Origin: Hyphomicrobiales bacterium
GTDB lineage: Bacteria; Pseudomonadota; Alphaproteobacteria; Rhizobiales; Devosiaceae
Reading direction: 5' to 3'
NCBI GenBank assembly: GCA_027065555.1
Contig: JAMONS010000008.1
Location: 1 to 55,972 of the forward strand
Length of the DNA: 55,972 nucleotides
The notes beneath the pieces are model-generated. The model was not told the DNA's origin. It was given only the letters and a program-made list of their open reading frames with translations, and did no database searches. Shown piece after piece: positions 33,688 through 42,268 of the stretch. The position numbers were made by a program, and so were the translations under genes. The stretch's first letter is position 1. Every line of letters begins with the position of its first letter.

Positions 33688-35892
33688 ATGAGAAAAACTG
33701 CAATAATTTGGCAGATTATTGGGCTGTTGGGTGCTTTATTGTTTCCTTGGTATATGGTTCAGGGCGGCTTTTTTTCGTTTAGCTGGGTTGGCGGAATTTT
33801 TTCTGACCCAAAAAATGCCTCGGCATTTGCACAAGGATTATTTCACCAAAAATGGTGGTTAATAACTTCGCTTCTTCCCCTTGTGGGCACAGCGCTTGCT
33901 TTATTATTTATAAAAAACACTAAACTATTAGCCAAATTTTTAGTTATGATATCCATTGCTGGGTTAGTGCTAATTTTTGCTCAAGGTTTTATTGTTTCTC
34001 GCACTGGCGCACGGATATTTGCTGATTTATTTGTTGGTGGGGCTGGTGAGGCCGGACAAGTTGGATTTGGCGCTGGCGCTTTTGTTGTGCTTTTCTCACA
34101 ATTATTCATATTAACCACTGGTTTTTCTGGATTAGGCAAGGGGCGTGGAGATGCCTTTATTGTTGGCCTAATCGGCCTAATTGTTTCTCTAGTCGGAGTA
34201 TTTGTATTTTTCCCTGTTTCTCATATTCTTATTCAAGCGTTTGAGGGGCCAGAAGGAAACCTTGGTTTAGCTGAGTTTTTTGATAATTTTACCTCTAGTA
34301 GAATTTGGGGAGTTAGATGTTTATATGAAGCAAATAGTTGTGGCACTGCTTGGAACTCGTTGTTTTTAGCTATTATGACAGGTGCAGGCACAACCTTGTT
34401 AGGGCTTGCATTTGCTTTGATTGCAACCCGTACCAACTTTAGAGCTAAGCGTTTGCTTAGGGTCTTAACTATCATACCTATTATCACTCCACCATTTGTT
34501 ATTGGTCTGGCTTTAATATTATTATTTGGGCGTTCAGGCATGGTTTCTGAATTTCTTTATGATCATTTTGATGTAGAGAAAACTCGCTGGCTCTATGGTT
34601 TTTGGGGCATTTATATAGCGCAATTACTTTCATTTACTCCAATCGCTTTTTTAGTGCTTATCGGGGTAGTTGAGGGAGTTTCCCCCTCGATGGAGGAAGC
34701 ATCACAGACCTTAAATGGTGATAGATGGCAAACATTTCGTTTCGTCTCATTTCCTTTAATGCGTCCAGGATTAGCCAATGCGTTTTTACTTGGCTTTATT
34801 GAGAGCATGGCCGATTTTGGTAATCCACTTGTGCTTGGCGGGAATTATAGTGTGTTATCAACTGAGATATATTTTTCGATTGTTGGGGCTGTGGCTAATT
34901 CAGGGAAAGCGGCAACTTTAGCCATAGTTTTACTTTCTATGACGCTTGGTGCATTTTTGCTGCAACGCATGTGGCTTGGGAAAAAATCTTATGCAACGGT
35001 TACAGGCAAAGGCGATAGTGGACAACATGCATCACTTAATCCGCTGTTGCGTGGTTTTTGTTATGCCACGACAATTCCATGGGCGATATTTACTGTTATC
35101 GTTTATTCAATGATTGTCTTTGGAAGTTTTGTAAAACTTTGGGGCTATGATCATAGCTTTACCTTTGCTCATTATATTCGTGCTTTCTCAATTAATTTTA
35201 CCGATGGCATTCGCTTTACAGGTGTTGCTTGGGATAGTTATTTTACAACATTAACAATATCGTCAATCGCTGCCCCACTAACAACTATTGTTGGCCTGGC
35301 TACCGCTTATTTATTGGTGAGGCAAAAATTTGTGGGCAAGCAGGTATTTGAATTTTCAACTATGCTTAGTTTTGCAATCCCAGGAACGGTTATTGGTGTT
35401 TCATATATTTTAGCATTTAACGTGCCGCCGATTGAGCTAACTGGTACGTCAATAATTTTAATTTTGGTTTTTGTTTTCCGCAATATGCCAGTGGGGGTTC
35501 GGGGCGGTATTGCAGCTATGTCACAGCTTGATAAAAGCCTAGATGAGGCATCGATTACTTTAGGTGCTAATAGCTTTACAACAGTTAGAAAAATAATTGT
35601 CCCGCTCATGGGGCCTGCAATTTTAGCTGCATTAACTTATAGTTTTGTGCGGGCAATTACTTCGGTTAGTGCTGTTATTTTCTTAGTTAGCGCCAAACAT
35701 AATATGGCTACCTCCTTCATTATTGGCAGGGTTGAAAATGGCGAATTCGGCATTGCTATTGCTTATTCAACTGTGCTGATTGTAACCATGCTTAGCGTAA
35801 TATTATTGTTGCAATTCATTATAGGTAAACGTCGTTTGCGTAGAGAAAATCGCATTCAAAAACATACAAAAACCAAAGTGGCTCAAGCCTGA
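33688..35892 (+). CDS. ABC importer permease, fused double domain (FbpB-like)
   Basis: This 734-residue inner-membrane protein carries two permease modules of about six helices each, plus an N-terminal four-helix region. Coupling loops are visible as two EAA-like motifs, EGVSPSMEEASQTLNGDRWQTF near residue 330 and SQLDKSLDEASITLGANSFTTV near residue 610. The fused arrangement is typical of iron(III) and related importers. It sits between its binding protein and ATPase with 27 nt to the latter. No frameshift is seen. Confidence 0.9.
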   Translation: MRKTAIIWQIIGLLGALLFPWYMVQGGFFSFSWVGGIFSDPKNASAFAQGLFHQKWWLITSLLPLVGTALALLFIKNTKLLAKFLVMISIAGLVLIFAQGFIVSRTGARIFADLFVGGAGEAGQVGFGAGAFVVLFSQLFILTTGFSGLGKGRGDAFIVGLIGLIVSLVGVFVFFPVSHILIQAFEGPEGNLGLAEFFDNFTSSRIWGVRCLYEANSCGTAWNSLFLAIMTGAGTTLLGLAFALIATRTNFRAKRLLRVLTIIPIITPPFVIGLALILLFGRSGMVSEFLYDHFDVEKTRWLYGFWGIYIAQLLSFTPIAFLVLIGVVEGVSPSMEEASQTLNGDRWQTFRFVSFPLMRPGLANAFLLGFIESMADFGNPLVLGGNYSVLSTEIYFSIVGAVANSGKAATLAIVLLSMTLGAFLLQRMWLGKKSYATVTGKGDSGQHASLNPLLRGFCYATTIPWAIFTVIVYSMIVFGSFVKLWGYDHSFTFAHYIRAFSINFTDGIRFTGVAWDSYFTTLTISSIAAPLTTIVGLATAYLLVRQKFVGKQVFEFSTMLSFAIPGTVIGVSYILAFNVPPIELTGTSIILILVFVFRNMPVGVRGGIAAMSQLDKSLDEASITLGANSFTTVRKIIVPLMGPAILAALTYSFVRAITSVSAVIFLVSAKHNMATSFIIGRVENGEFGIAIAYSTVLIVTMLSVILLLQFIIGKRRLRRENRIQKHTKTKVAQA

Positions 35893-35919
35893 TTTAAAAA
35901 ATAATTTGCGGAGAGTTTT

Positions 35920-36987
35920 ATGTCTAATAATCAAATAACAGGATCAGTTCGCTTTGAGAATGTAGTAAAAAATTATGGCTCTGTCGTAGCGCTTAAAGAT
36001 CTAACACTTGATATTGTTCCTGGGGAATTGGTAACATTATTAGGCCCTTCTGGGTGCGGAAAAACTACGACACTAAGATTAATAGCGGGGCTTGAGGCGG
36101 CAACTGGTGGTAATATTTTTATTGGCAATGATAATGTAACTCATCTTTCTGCAACTTATCGAAATGTATCTATGGTTTTTCAATCTTATGCACTATTTCC
36201 TCATATGAGTGTTCTTGATAATGTTGCTTATGGCTTAAAGGTAAGTTCTATTCCAAAAAAAGAAGCCTATGATAAAGCACGTGATGGCTTAGCGATGGTT
36301 GGCTTGAAGGGTTATGATGAGCGCTTGCCTTCTGAATTATCTGGCGGGCAACAACAACGGGTGGCCGTTGCACGTGCCGTGGTGCTTGAGCCAGAGGTGC
36401 TTTTGCTTGATGAGCCTTTGTCTAATCTTGATGCAAAATTGCGCCGTCAGGTGCGTGAGCAAATTCGCCAAATTCAACAAAGATTAAGTTTAACCACTGT
36501 TTATGTAACGCATGACCAAGAAGAGGCTATGGCCGTGTCGGATAGAATAATCGTTATGAAAAACGCTGAGATAGCTCAGATAGGCACACCTATGGATTTA
36601 TATAATACTCCAAATTCAAAATTTATTGCAGATTTCATCGGTGATGCCAATGTAATAGATTGCGAGGTAAGTGCGATAAAATCAGGAATTGCAACGGTTG
36701 AAATTCCTGGGGCAAAGTTAAAAATTCTAACCAACCAAACAACAAATTTTAATGCATCATTGGTTATCCGCCCTCAAAATGTGAGCCTTGAGCAAGCTAG
36801 TAAAAAAGCAGGCATTAAAGGCACTGTTACTTATGCCGCTTATTTAGGAAATCAAATTCAATACACGCTTGATAGCGCAATTGGAGAATTATTTGTAGTT
36901 GATAATAATATGGCAGATATGTTCAAGGTTGGATCTGATGTTGATATAATCTTAAATGAGAAGAAATTGGTGCTAGTATCAAAATAA
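35920..36987 (+). CDS. ABC importer ATP-binding protein (FbpC/PotA-like)
   Basis: This 355-residue ATPase powers the importer. Walker A is GPSGCGKTT (42-50), the Q loop is VFQSYALFPHMSV, the signature LSGGQQQR is at about 140-147, Walker B is VLLLDEP (160-166), and the H loop is YVTHDQEEA. A C-terminal TOBE-like regulatory domain (about 240-355) contains SLVIRPQNVSLEQ. Order and spacing with the permease gene indicate a three-gene operon. Gene symbols of the Fbp/Afu type would be a guess at substrate. Confidence 0.92.
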   Translation: MSNNQITGSVRFENVVKNYGSVVALKDLTLDIVPGELVTLLGPSGCGKTTTLRLIAGLEAATGGNIFIGNDNVTHLSATYRNVSMVFQSYALFPHMSVLDNVAYGLKVSSIPKKEAYDKARDGLAMVGLKGYDERLPSELSGGQQQRVAVARAVVLEPEVLLLDEPLSNLDAKLRRQVREQIRQIQQRLSLTTVYVTHDQEEAMAVSDRIIVMKNAEIAQIGTPMDLYNTPNSKFIADFIGDANVIDCEVSAIKSGIATVEIPGAKLKILTNQTTNFNASLVIRPQNVSLEQASKKAGIKGTVTYAAYLGNQIQYTLDSAIGELFVVDNNMADMFKVGSDVDIILNEKKLVLVSK

Positions 36988-37019
36988 ATTTAGCGCCTTA
37001 ATCTCACACAAAATAATAC

Positions 37020-37580
37020 CTAATCGTTCATCCGCTGAAATTCCAGCTCTCGCAATTCTTCAGCGTCAGGCCACATCAAGGAAATGCAGGTATCTTTATA
37101 ATGACTGCCCGAATAGACAGATAAAATGGTCAATTTGACCTTTCCTGATTTTTCCCAGTTAGGCAAATATATATGTTGCCTCCCCATTGCATCTTTTAGG
37201 GTAACCTCAAAACTGCCGCTAGAAGCAGTTTCGATTATGGCGCGTCTGACCCTATTATTTCTGGTAAATGTCTTGTTTGATTTCTGATAACCATTTTCAA
37301 CCCATAGGGTTTTTACTGGCACATAAATATTTACAGAAACCCACTGACCAATACCGTTTCCTTTAGCCCCTTCACACCATGCGCCAGAATAAGTTTCTGA
37401 TGTCCTGCCACCCAGATTTTCAGGCCCATAAGAGCCTACTCCTTGAGGTTTCAGCTCAGAACTGGCACAAAACTTCGCATTGCCCAAAAGTTCAGTGCCG
37501 ATATATTCTATGACGCATGTCTGAGCACGAGCGCTTGTACTGGCAAATAACATTGTCGCACCAACAATCGACACCCACAA
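37020..37580 (-). CDS. Secreted NADase-type glycan-binding-domain-like protein
   Basis: This exported protein has a hydrophobic signal ending in TSARA-Q and a single domain resembling the NADase-type glycan-binding (discoidin-like) fold: FCASSELKPQGVGSYGPENL, YSGAWCEGAKGNGIGQWV, and VENGYQKSNKTFTRNNRVRRA. Cysteines occur at several positions and may pair in the periplasm. The TTG at 37578-37580 gives a signal peptide without a basic start. An in-frame ATA at 37614-37616, 8 nt after AAGGAG, would give MKLVQNLIKILLL, a normal start; either ATA is used or an ATG has mutated. It converges on the ABC operon. Confidence 0.65.
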   Translation of the reverse strand: MWVSIVGATMLFASTSARAQTCVIEYIGTELLGNAKFCASSELKPQGVGSYGPENLGGRTSETYSGAWCEGAKGNGIGQWVSVNIYVPVKTLWVENGYQKSNKTFTRNNRVRRAIIETASSGSFEVTLKDAMGRQHIYLPNWEKSGKVKLTILSVYSGSHYKDTCISLMWPDAEELRELEFQRMND

Positions 37581-37782
37581 TAAAAGTATTTTAATAAGGT
37601 TTTGAACTAGTTTTATCTAAGTTTCTCCTTAGAGCAGTTGCGATATATTTTGCCACTAAAAGAGTTCACCAAAATAAATACAACGAGTAAAACTCAATTA
37701 ATAAGGCAAAAAATAAAGAATATCGCCAATATCAAATATCTATCTGACTTTACAATGCCTGTATTTACTGGAGGAGTCAATT

Positions 37783-37821
37783 ATGAGTTCCGAATATGCT
37801 AATAATCAAAAGGGCGCCTAA
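37783..37821 (+). CDS. Possible 12-residue peptide
   Basis: A 12-codon frame (MSSEYANNQKGA) follows a near-perfect GGAGGAG ribosome site at the right spacing. Its last codons form the left arm of the terminator at 37808-37838. It may be a real micropeptide, or the message may be a short RNA whose translation and termination compete. No related sequence is known to me. Confidence 0.35.
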   Translation: MSSEYANNQKGA

Positions 37822-37838
37822 ATTAAGCGCCCTTTTTT
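37808..37838. terminator. Bidirectional terminator
   Basis: AAAAGGGCGC (37808-37817) pairs with GCGCCCTTTT (37827-37836) around a 9-nt loop. T-rich sequence follows on both strands, so it can end the short plus-strand transcript and the minus-strand TAXI gene, whose stop is about 20 nt away. Confidence 0.8.
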
Positions 37839-37858
37839 GTTTTGTTGAAAATAGCTTA

Positions 37859-38959
37859 TTATCCTTCGCTTTTCATCAAGCAAAGCCTTTTGGCAACTGG
37901 GTTTTGTACCGCATCGCAATTAATTACAACAGCTGGGGCTTGAGATGGAGCTGGGCTAATGGAATTTATCACATTCATTGTTGGTAACTGATAGCCTTCT
38001 TCAAGAGCCGTTTTCACACAATTTGCTCTCTCCCAACCAGGAGGCAAAGCATTAAGATCAACTTGCTTCCATTTTGGATGTCCATTTTGCCTTAGATATT
38101 CAATGTTGCGATTTATCAAATAAGATATTTTTGTTACTACCTCGCATGAGTTTCTTAAATAATCATTGCGGTTTGGGTCATATTGATATGTCATTAGAAC
38201 AGCCTTAACCGCAGGGGTTAAAACATCCTCCTTAAGCCAAGGATATGTCCCAGCTTTTATTGTAGCAGTACCATAATATCCGCTTATTGCACCAGCTGCA
38301 ACGGGAATAAGCTTAAGATCATCATTAGCATTTGTGTCTAATAATAATTTTGTTGGCGCTCCAGCTACATAGACAAATGCGTCAATTCTCCCAGCTCGCA
38401 ATTCCTCAAGAGCCTCTGAAGCTTTAATTGTTACCAAAGTTTGCGGCCTTATATTTGTAACTTCAAACAAAAATGTACTTGTTAGATTAGTGCCACTATT
38501 TGGCGCTCCAACAGCAACAATTTTGCCAGATAAATCAGCTAAAACATTTATAGAGCTTGAGCTTTTAGCAACTATGTGTACCTCTTCATTATATAAAGGG
38601 AATGCTATTTTTGTTCCATTAGCAATGCGGCGCATCGCTTTATCTTCATTTTTGAACGTCTTGATAAAATCAAGAACATCACTTTGCACAATTCCAAACT
38701 GGGTAAAAGGTCGATCTCTAACCGCCTCAATATTTTCCATAGAACCAGCAGATTCCACCACAGTGACATCCATATCTATGGCTTTTGCAAGGTTGGCAAT
38801 ATCATTGCCGATCTGGATATAAGTTCCAGAAGCCCCCCCAGTCATTATATTAACCTCAAAGCCATAAGAAGGATTGATAGCGAAAAGGAAAATTAGAACT
38901 ATAGATTTTACGAGCGTAAATTTTCTAAGAACTTTATTAAATAATATATTATTAGTCAT
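37859..38959 (-). CDS. TAXI-family TRAP solute-binding protein
   Basis: This 366-residue periplasmic protein has a signal peptide ending near NPSYG-FEV and the TAXI signature: NIMTGGASGTYIQIGNDIANL at the mature start, then SAGSMENIEAVRDRPFTQFGIVQSDVL and GAPNSGTNLTSTFLFE. TAXI proteins feed solutes such as glutamate or dicarboxylates to a fused 4TM-12TM permease. No permease lies in the window, so it is an orphan here. I start at the ATG after AGAGGTTATAAA; the frame is open 12 codons further. The C-terminal 35 residues, with two Cys, are an extension I do not recognise. Confidence 0.86.
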   Translation of the reverse strand: MTNNILFNKVLRKFTLVKSIVLIFLFAINPSYGFEVNIMTGGASGTYIQIGNDIANLAKAIDMDVTVVESAGSMENIEAVRDRPFTQFGIVQSDVLDFIKTFKNEDKAMRRIANGTKIAFPLYNEEVHIVAKSSSSINVLADLSGKIVAVGAPNSGTNLTSTFLFEVTNIRPQTLVTIKASEALEELRAGRIDAFVYVAGAPTKLLLDTNANDDLKLIPVAAGAISGYYGTATIKAGTYPWLKEDVLTPAVKAVLMTYQYDPNRNDYLRNSCEVVTKISYLINRNIEYLRQNGHPKWKQVDLNALPPGWERANCVKTALEEGYQLPTMNVINSISPAPSQAPAVVINCDAVQNPVAKRLCLMKSEG

Positions 38960-39236
38960 TTTATAACCTCTGATTTGGCCCCCAAACCAGAACAAGTATT
39001 ATAACTCAAGATGCTTATTACTTTGTTAACAGCAAGTTTTATCAAAATAAAAGTTTGGAGCACTCAATTTTTCCAAACGCCAACTAAATCTAAAAAACAA
39101 ACTATTGAATTAAATATATTCCTATTAATTAATGTAAACAATAATAAAATACAGATAAATGTGACTGTTTTTAGACCTAAGGCCATAAGTTATATTTGAA
39201 TAAGAAATAAGTCTTTTACCATTATATAAATAAGTC

Positions 39237-39265
39237 TTGCACGATTTACTAAATACATTTAGATA
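39237..39265 (+). promoter_or_regulatory. Candidate sigma-70 promoter of tRNA-Trp
   Basis: TTGCAC (39237-39242) and TAGATA (39260-39265) are 17 bp apart and 14 nt before the tRNA start. The rest of 38960-39236 is AT-rich without a supported gene. Confidence 0.6.
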
Positions 39266-39279
39266 AACGCTTGGCTTAT

Positions 39280-39355
39280 AGGGGTGTAGCTCAGTTGGTA
39301 GAGCATCGGTCTCCAAAACCGAGGGTCGTGGGTTCGAGTCCCTCCGCCCCTGCCA
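39280..39355 (+). tRNA. tRNA-Trp(CCA)
   Basis: Acceptor AGGGGTG/CGCCCCT pairs with one G-U. The anticodon arm TCGGT-CTCCAAA-ACCGA gives CCA. The 3' CCA is encoded with G as the discriminator base. It lies upstream of secE, the common bacterial arrangement. Confidence 0.97.
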
Positions 39356-39370
39356 TTAGAAACTTTATAT

Positions 39371-39464
39371 ATCTCACGCTAGTTCGCTTTGCTCACGCTC
39401 CGATGGGGCGGCGCTAGCGCCGGCGAGCCCAAAGCTCGCTGTCCTGATGGAATGGAGTGTTAAG
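39371..39464 (+). repeat. tRNA-trailing GC-rich repeat, family T copy C
   Basis: This copy starts 15 nt after the tRNA-Trp CCA. Its core equals copy B exactly and copy A except for one base, and it contains the same GGCGCTAGCGCC and GCGAGC/GCTCGC palindromes. It is the right border of the transport-gene block. Confidence 0.85.
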
Positions 39465-39742
39465 CCGCTAGTAGTTTTTATCTTTGCCCGTGAGTTATAT
39501 AATGTTGTCGTTGCTCGCTAAACCCCAAGAAATATAAAATATTCCCAATATCCCCTTGCTTTTTACTCACTAATTTTATAGACAGCATTAAACATTGCCG
39601 CTTGAGGAGATTCATGCGGTGGTTTATTATGTTCTAAATTATTGGTTATGTTTTAAATTACAAGTACTTATTCTAGGTTTTGGATTTATCTTCTGAAATC
39701 AAAAGTAAAAATTCTAACGATCGAAAAAACAGGTATTTCATA
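39465..39742 (+). other. secE leader region
   Basis: This stretch before secE has no gene I can support. A 7-codon frame (ATG at 39614) sits behind GAGGAG, but so short a frame could be chance. No strong promoter consensus stands out; the transcript may start near the AT-rich run at 39640-39680. Confidence 0.4.
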
Positions 39743-39937
39743 ATGGCTCGTACAAACCCACTTATATTCTTGCAGCAAGTTCGCACGGAATTAAAAAAAG
39801 TAGTGTGGCCGTCAAGAAATGAAACTCTTGTCTCAACAATCATGGTTTTGATCATGGTTTTGCTGGCTAGCCTGTTCTTTATGTTTGCAGATCAGTTAAT
39901 TTCTTTTGCTGTGCAATCATTATTGTCAATTCGTTAG
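39743..39937 (+). CDS. secE: Preprotein translocase subunit SecE
   Basis: This 64-residue single-span protein is the short form of SecE, part of SecYEG. FLQQVRTELKKVVWPSRNETL is the amphipathic family signature (residues 9-29), followed by one transmembrane segment. I start at the ATG preceded by CAGGTATTTCATA; the frame runs 21 codons further upstream without membrane character. nusG follows after 54 bp, as in most bacteria. Confidence 0.95.
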   Translation: MARTNPLIFLQQVRTELKKVVWPSRNETLVSTIMVLIMVLLASLFFMFADQLISFAVQSLLSIR

Positions 39938-39991
39938 GTTTTATTTGTCGTTTTTGTTTTTGGGTTTTAAGAATTAGGGTTAAATTTTATT

Positions 39992-40522
39992 ATGGCAAAA
40001 CGCTGGTATATAGTTCAAGCATATTCCAACTTTGAACGTAAAGTTGCTGATGCATTATTAGAGAAAATTTCACTTAAAAAGCTCGATGCTCTTTTTGATG
40101 AGGTTCTTGTGCCAGTTGAAAAAGTTGTTGAAGTTCGTCGTGGGCGTAAAGTTGACGCTGAGCGCAAATTTTTTCCTGGCTATATATTAGTGAAAATGGA
40201 ATTAACCGATGAAACATTCCATCTAATTAAAAACACACCAAAAGTTACTGGGTTTTTGGGAGCTGATAATAAGCCAAAGCCAATATCTGAAGCAGAAGCG
40301 CAAAATATTTTGCAGCAAGTGCAAGAAGGTGTCGATCGTCCAAAACCATCAATTTCGTTTGATATTGGTGAGCAGGTAAGGGTAAGCGACGGACCATTTG
40401 CTAGCTTTAATGGTATTGTTGAAGATGTAGATGAAGAGCGCGCACGCCTCAAAGTTGAAGTTTCTATTTTTGGCAGAGCAACTCCAGTTGAATTAGAATA
40501 TGGGCAGGTAGAAAAACTATAA
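39992..40522 (+). CDS. nusG: Transcription termination/antitermination factor NusG
   Basis: This 176-residue factor binds RNA polymerase and couples it to Rho or the ribosome. The NGN domain opens with AKRWYIVQAYSNFERKVADAL and includes FFPGYILVKMELTDETFHLIKNTPKVTGFLG. The C-terminal KOW domain (about 125-176) has GEQVRVSDGPFASFNGIVEDVDEERARLKVEV and ends with the usual LEYGQVEKL. It is a standard length for alphaproteobacteria. The gap to rplK holds a GC-rich repeat. Confidence 0.97.
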   Translation: MAKRWYIVQAYSNFERKVADALLEKISLKKLDALFDEVLVPVEKVVEVRRGRKVDAERKFFPGYILVKMELTDETFHLIKNTPKVTGFLGADNKPKPISEAEAQNILQQVQEGVDRPKPSISFDIGEQVRVSDGPFASFNGIVEDVDEERARLKVEVSIFGRATPVELEYGQVEKL

Positions 40523-40548
40523 TTTGTAAAAACCCATAACTTAATAAG

Positions 40549-40640
40549 GAAAAAGAACAAACGGCGGGGGTGCCGGGGACGGGAGCGAAAGCGACCAACG
40601 GCGGCAAGAAAGAAGAGACGACAAGCATAAAAGAGAATAA
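40549..40640. repeat. GC-rich structured repeat, family R copy 3
   Basis: It opens with GGAAAAAGAACAAACGGCGGGGGTG, close to the first 24 bp of copy 2 at 9751. Further on, GGGAGCGAAAGCGACC matches the loop of copies 1 and 2, and GGCGGCAAGAA matches the copy 1 tail. The long outer hairpin is lost, so this copy is degenerate. It lies between nusG and rplK, a gap of 243 bp. Confidence 0.6.
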
Positions 40641-40765
40641 AAAGAATTGTGGGAGAGGGCGCTAGTGCCATCTAGCGGTTAAACCTTGTACCACAAACGT
40701 CAAACAGCTCTAATTTTGGAGCTTAATCATTACCCTTCTTGGGTAAGTTTTTGAAAGGACGAAAT

Positions 40766-41194
40766 ATGGCGAAGAAAATTACCGGCTACTTGAAATTGCA
40801 AGTGCCAGCAGGGTCTGCAAACCCTGCGCCACCAATTGGGCCAGCACTTGGTCAGCGTGGTCTAAATATTATGGAATTTTGTAAGGCGTTTAACGCTAAG
40901 ACGCAAGAACTTGATAAGGGTGCGCCAATTCCAACTGTTATTACTATCTTTGCGGATAAGAGCTTTACGTTTGAGCTTAAAATGCCGCCTGTTAGTTATT
41001 TCATTAAGCAAGAGCTAAATATTAAATCTGGCTCGAACAAGCCGGGACATGAAGTTGCTGGCTCGATTTCTCAAGCGCAACTAAAAACTATAGCTGAGAA
41101 AAAAATGAAAGATCTAAATGCAGATACTATTGAGGCTGCTATTAAGCAAGTTGCGGGTTCTGCTCGTTCAATGGGTCTAGAGGTTAAGGGGTAA
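40766..41194 (+). CDS. rplK: 50S ribosomal protein L11
   Basis: This 142-residue protein builds the GTPase-associated centre on 23S r[42 protein letters not shown] is the N-terminal domain and [50 protein letters not shown] the rRNA-binding end, both shown here in family form. I start at the ATG after AAAGGACGAAAT; 9 codons further upstream are open but not conserved. rplA starts 4 nt after the stop. Confidence 0.97.
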   Translation: MAKKITGYLKLQVPAGSANPAPPIGPALGQRGLNIMEFCKAFNAKTQELDKGAPIPTVITIFADKSFTFELKMPPVSYFIKQELNIKSGSNKPGHEVAGSISQAQLKTIAEKKMKDLNADTIEAAIKQVAGSARSMGLEVKG

Positions 41195-41198
41195 GATT

Positions 41199-41891
41199 AT
41201 GGCTAGTAATAAAAGATATAAAGCAACCCTTAACGGCATTGATAAAAATACAAATTATTCTATTGATGAAGCTATAAAAATGGTTAAAGAGCGGGCAACC
41301 GCAAAATTTGACGAAAGCGTTGATATTGCTATTAATCTTGGTGTTGATCCTCGTCATGCCGACCAAATGGTGCGTGGTGTGATTAATCTGCCAAATGGAA
41401 CAGGTAAAACAGTTCGTGTTGCAGTTTTTGCAAAAGACGCAAAGGCTGATGAAGCTAGAGCGGCTGGTGCGGATATTGTTGGCGATAAAGAATTAGCTGA
41501 CGAAGTTTTAGCAGGTAAGATTGATTTTGATCGTTGCATTGCAACTCCTGACATGATGCCACTTGTTGGACGTTTAGGTAAGGTGCTTGGGCCTCGTAAT
41601 CTAATGCCAAACCCAAAAGTTGGCACAGTTACGCCAGATGTTGCACAGGCGGTTAAAGATGCTAAAGGCGGCGCTGTTGAATTTCGTGTTGAAAAAGCTG
41701 GAATTCTTCATGCTGGTGTTGGTAAAGCATCATTTGATCAAAAAGCTTTATTAGAAAATATTAAAGCATTTGTAAGTGCTGTGCAAAAAGCTAAGCCATC
41801 AGGTGCTAAAGGCGTTTATATTAAGCGTATTACAATTTCTTCAACAATGGGCCCTGGTGTTCATGTTGATAGTTCGAGCGCTCTTAATTAA
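41199..41891 (+). CDS. rplA: 50S ribosomal protein L1
   Basis: This 230-residue protein forms the L1 stalk and represses the L11-L1 message in many bacteria. [65 protein letters not shown] and [22 protein letters not shown] appear in family order over the full length. It is coupled to rplK. A perfect 16-bp palindrome (GCTCTTAATTAAGAGC) spans its stop. Confidence 0.97.
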   Translation: MASNKRYKATLNGIDKNTNYSIDEAIKMVKERATAKFDESVDIAINLGVDPRHADQMVRGVINLPNGTGKTVRVAVFAKDAKADEARAAGADIVGDKELADEVLAGKIDFDRCIATPDMMPLVGRLGKVLGPRNLMPNPKVGTVTPDVAQAVKDAKGGAVEFRVEKAGILHAGVGKASFDQKALLENIKAFVSAVQKAKPSGAKGVYIKRITISSTMGPGVHVDSSSALN

Positions 41892-42268
41892 GAGCATTTG
41901 AAAAAGGTTTTGGGCGATTTATTGCCCAAAATGTTACAATGAGCGACTTATTTCTTTTGAAGCTTTTGTTTCTTTTGAAATCTTTGGCTCCTCTTGTAAC
42001 AAAGTCCTGTTAAAGACTGTGGGTGAGGATTGATTTTCTCTTAAACCAATATAGGCCGGCAATAGATGGGGTGAGAATTAAAGAGAATTTAGGGTTAGTA
42101 GCCCAACTGTTTTGTTCGCACCAGATTAATTGATTGCTCTTTTTAAGAGCTTAAAATTAATTTACAGGCGTTGAACCGTTACGATATAGATTTTATCTAA
42201 TAGATAGAGTTTTTAACGTAATAAACTGAAATAGCTCAATTTATTGAGCTAAACTGTGGAGAGAAGCA
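41892..42268 (+). promoter_or_regulatory. Long leader of rplJ-rplL (candidate L10 leader)
   Basis: The 377-nt gap has no gene. It opens with a TTTTGGGC/GCCCAAAA hairpin (41908-41931) without a T-run, then a stretch rich in purine-pyrimidine words, and a GCTCTT/AAGAGC hairpin near 42137. A long leader in this position is the usual site where L10-L12 binds its own message. I could not fit the L10-leader fold by eye. Confidence 0.4.

Noticed and set aside
39614-39637. A 7-codon frame with GAGGAG upstream of secE as a leader peptide
   Set aside because: It is too short to tell from chance, lacks regulatory codons, and no attenuator hairpin follows it.
40180-40671. A 163-codon minus-strand frame over nusG and the following repeat
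   Set aside because: It is antisense to a certain nusG and its composition is atypical; the repeat supplies the extra length.
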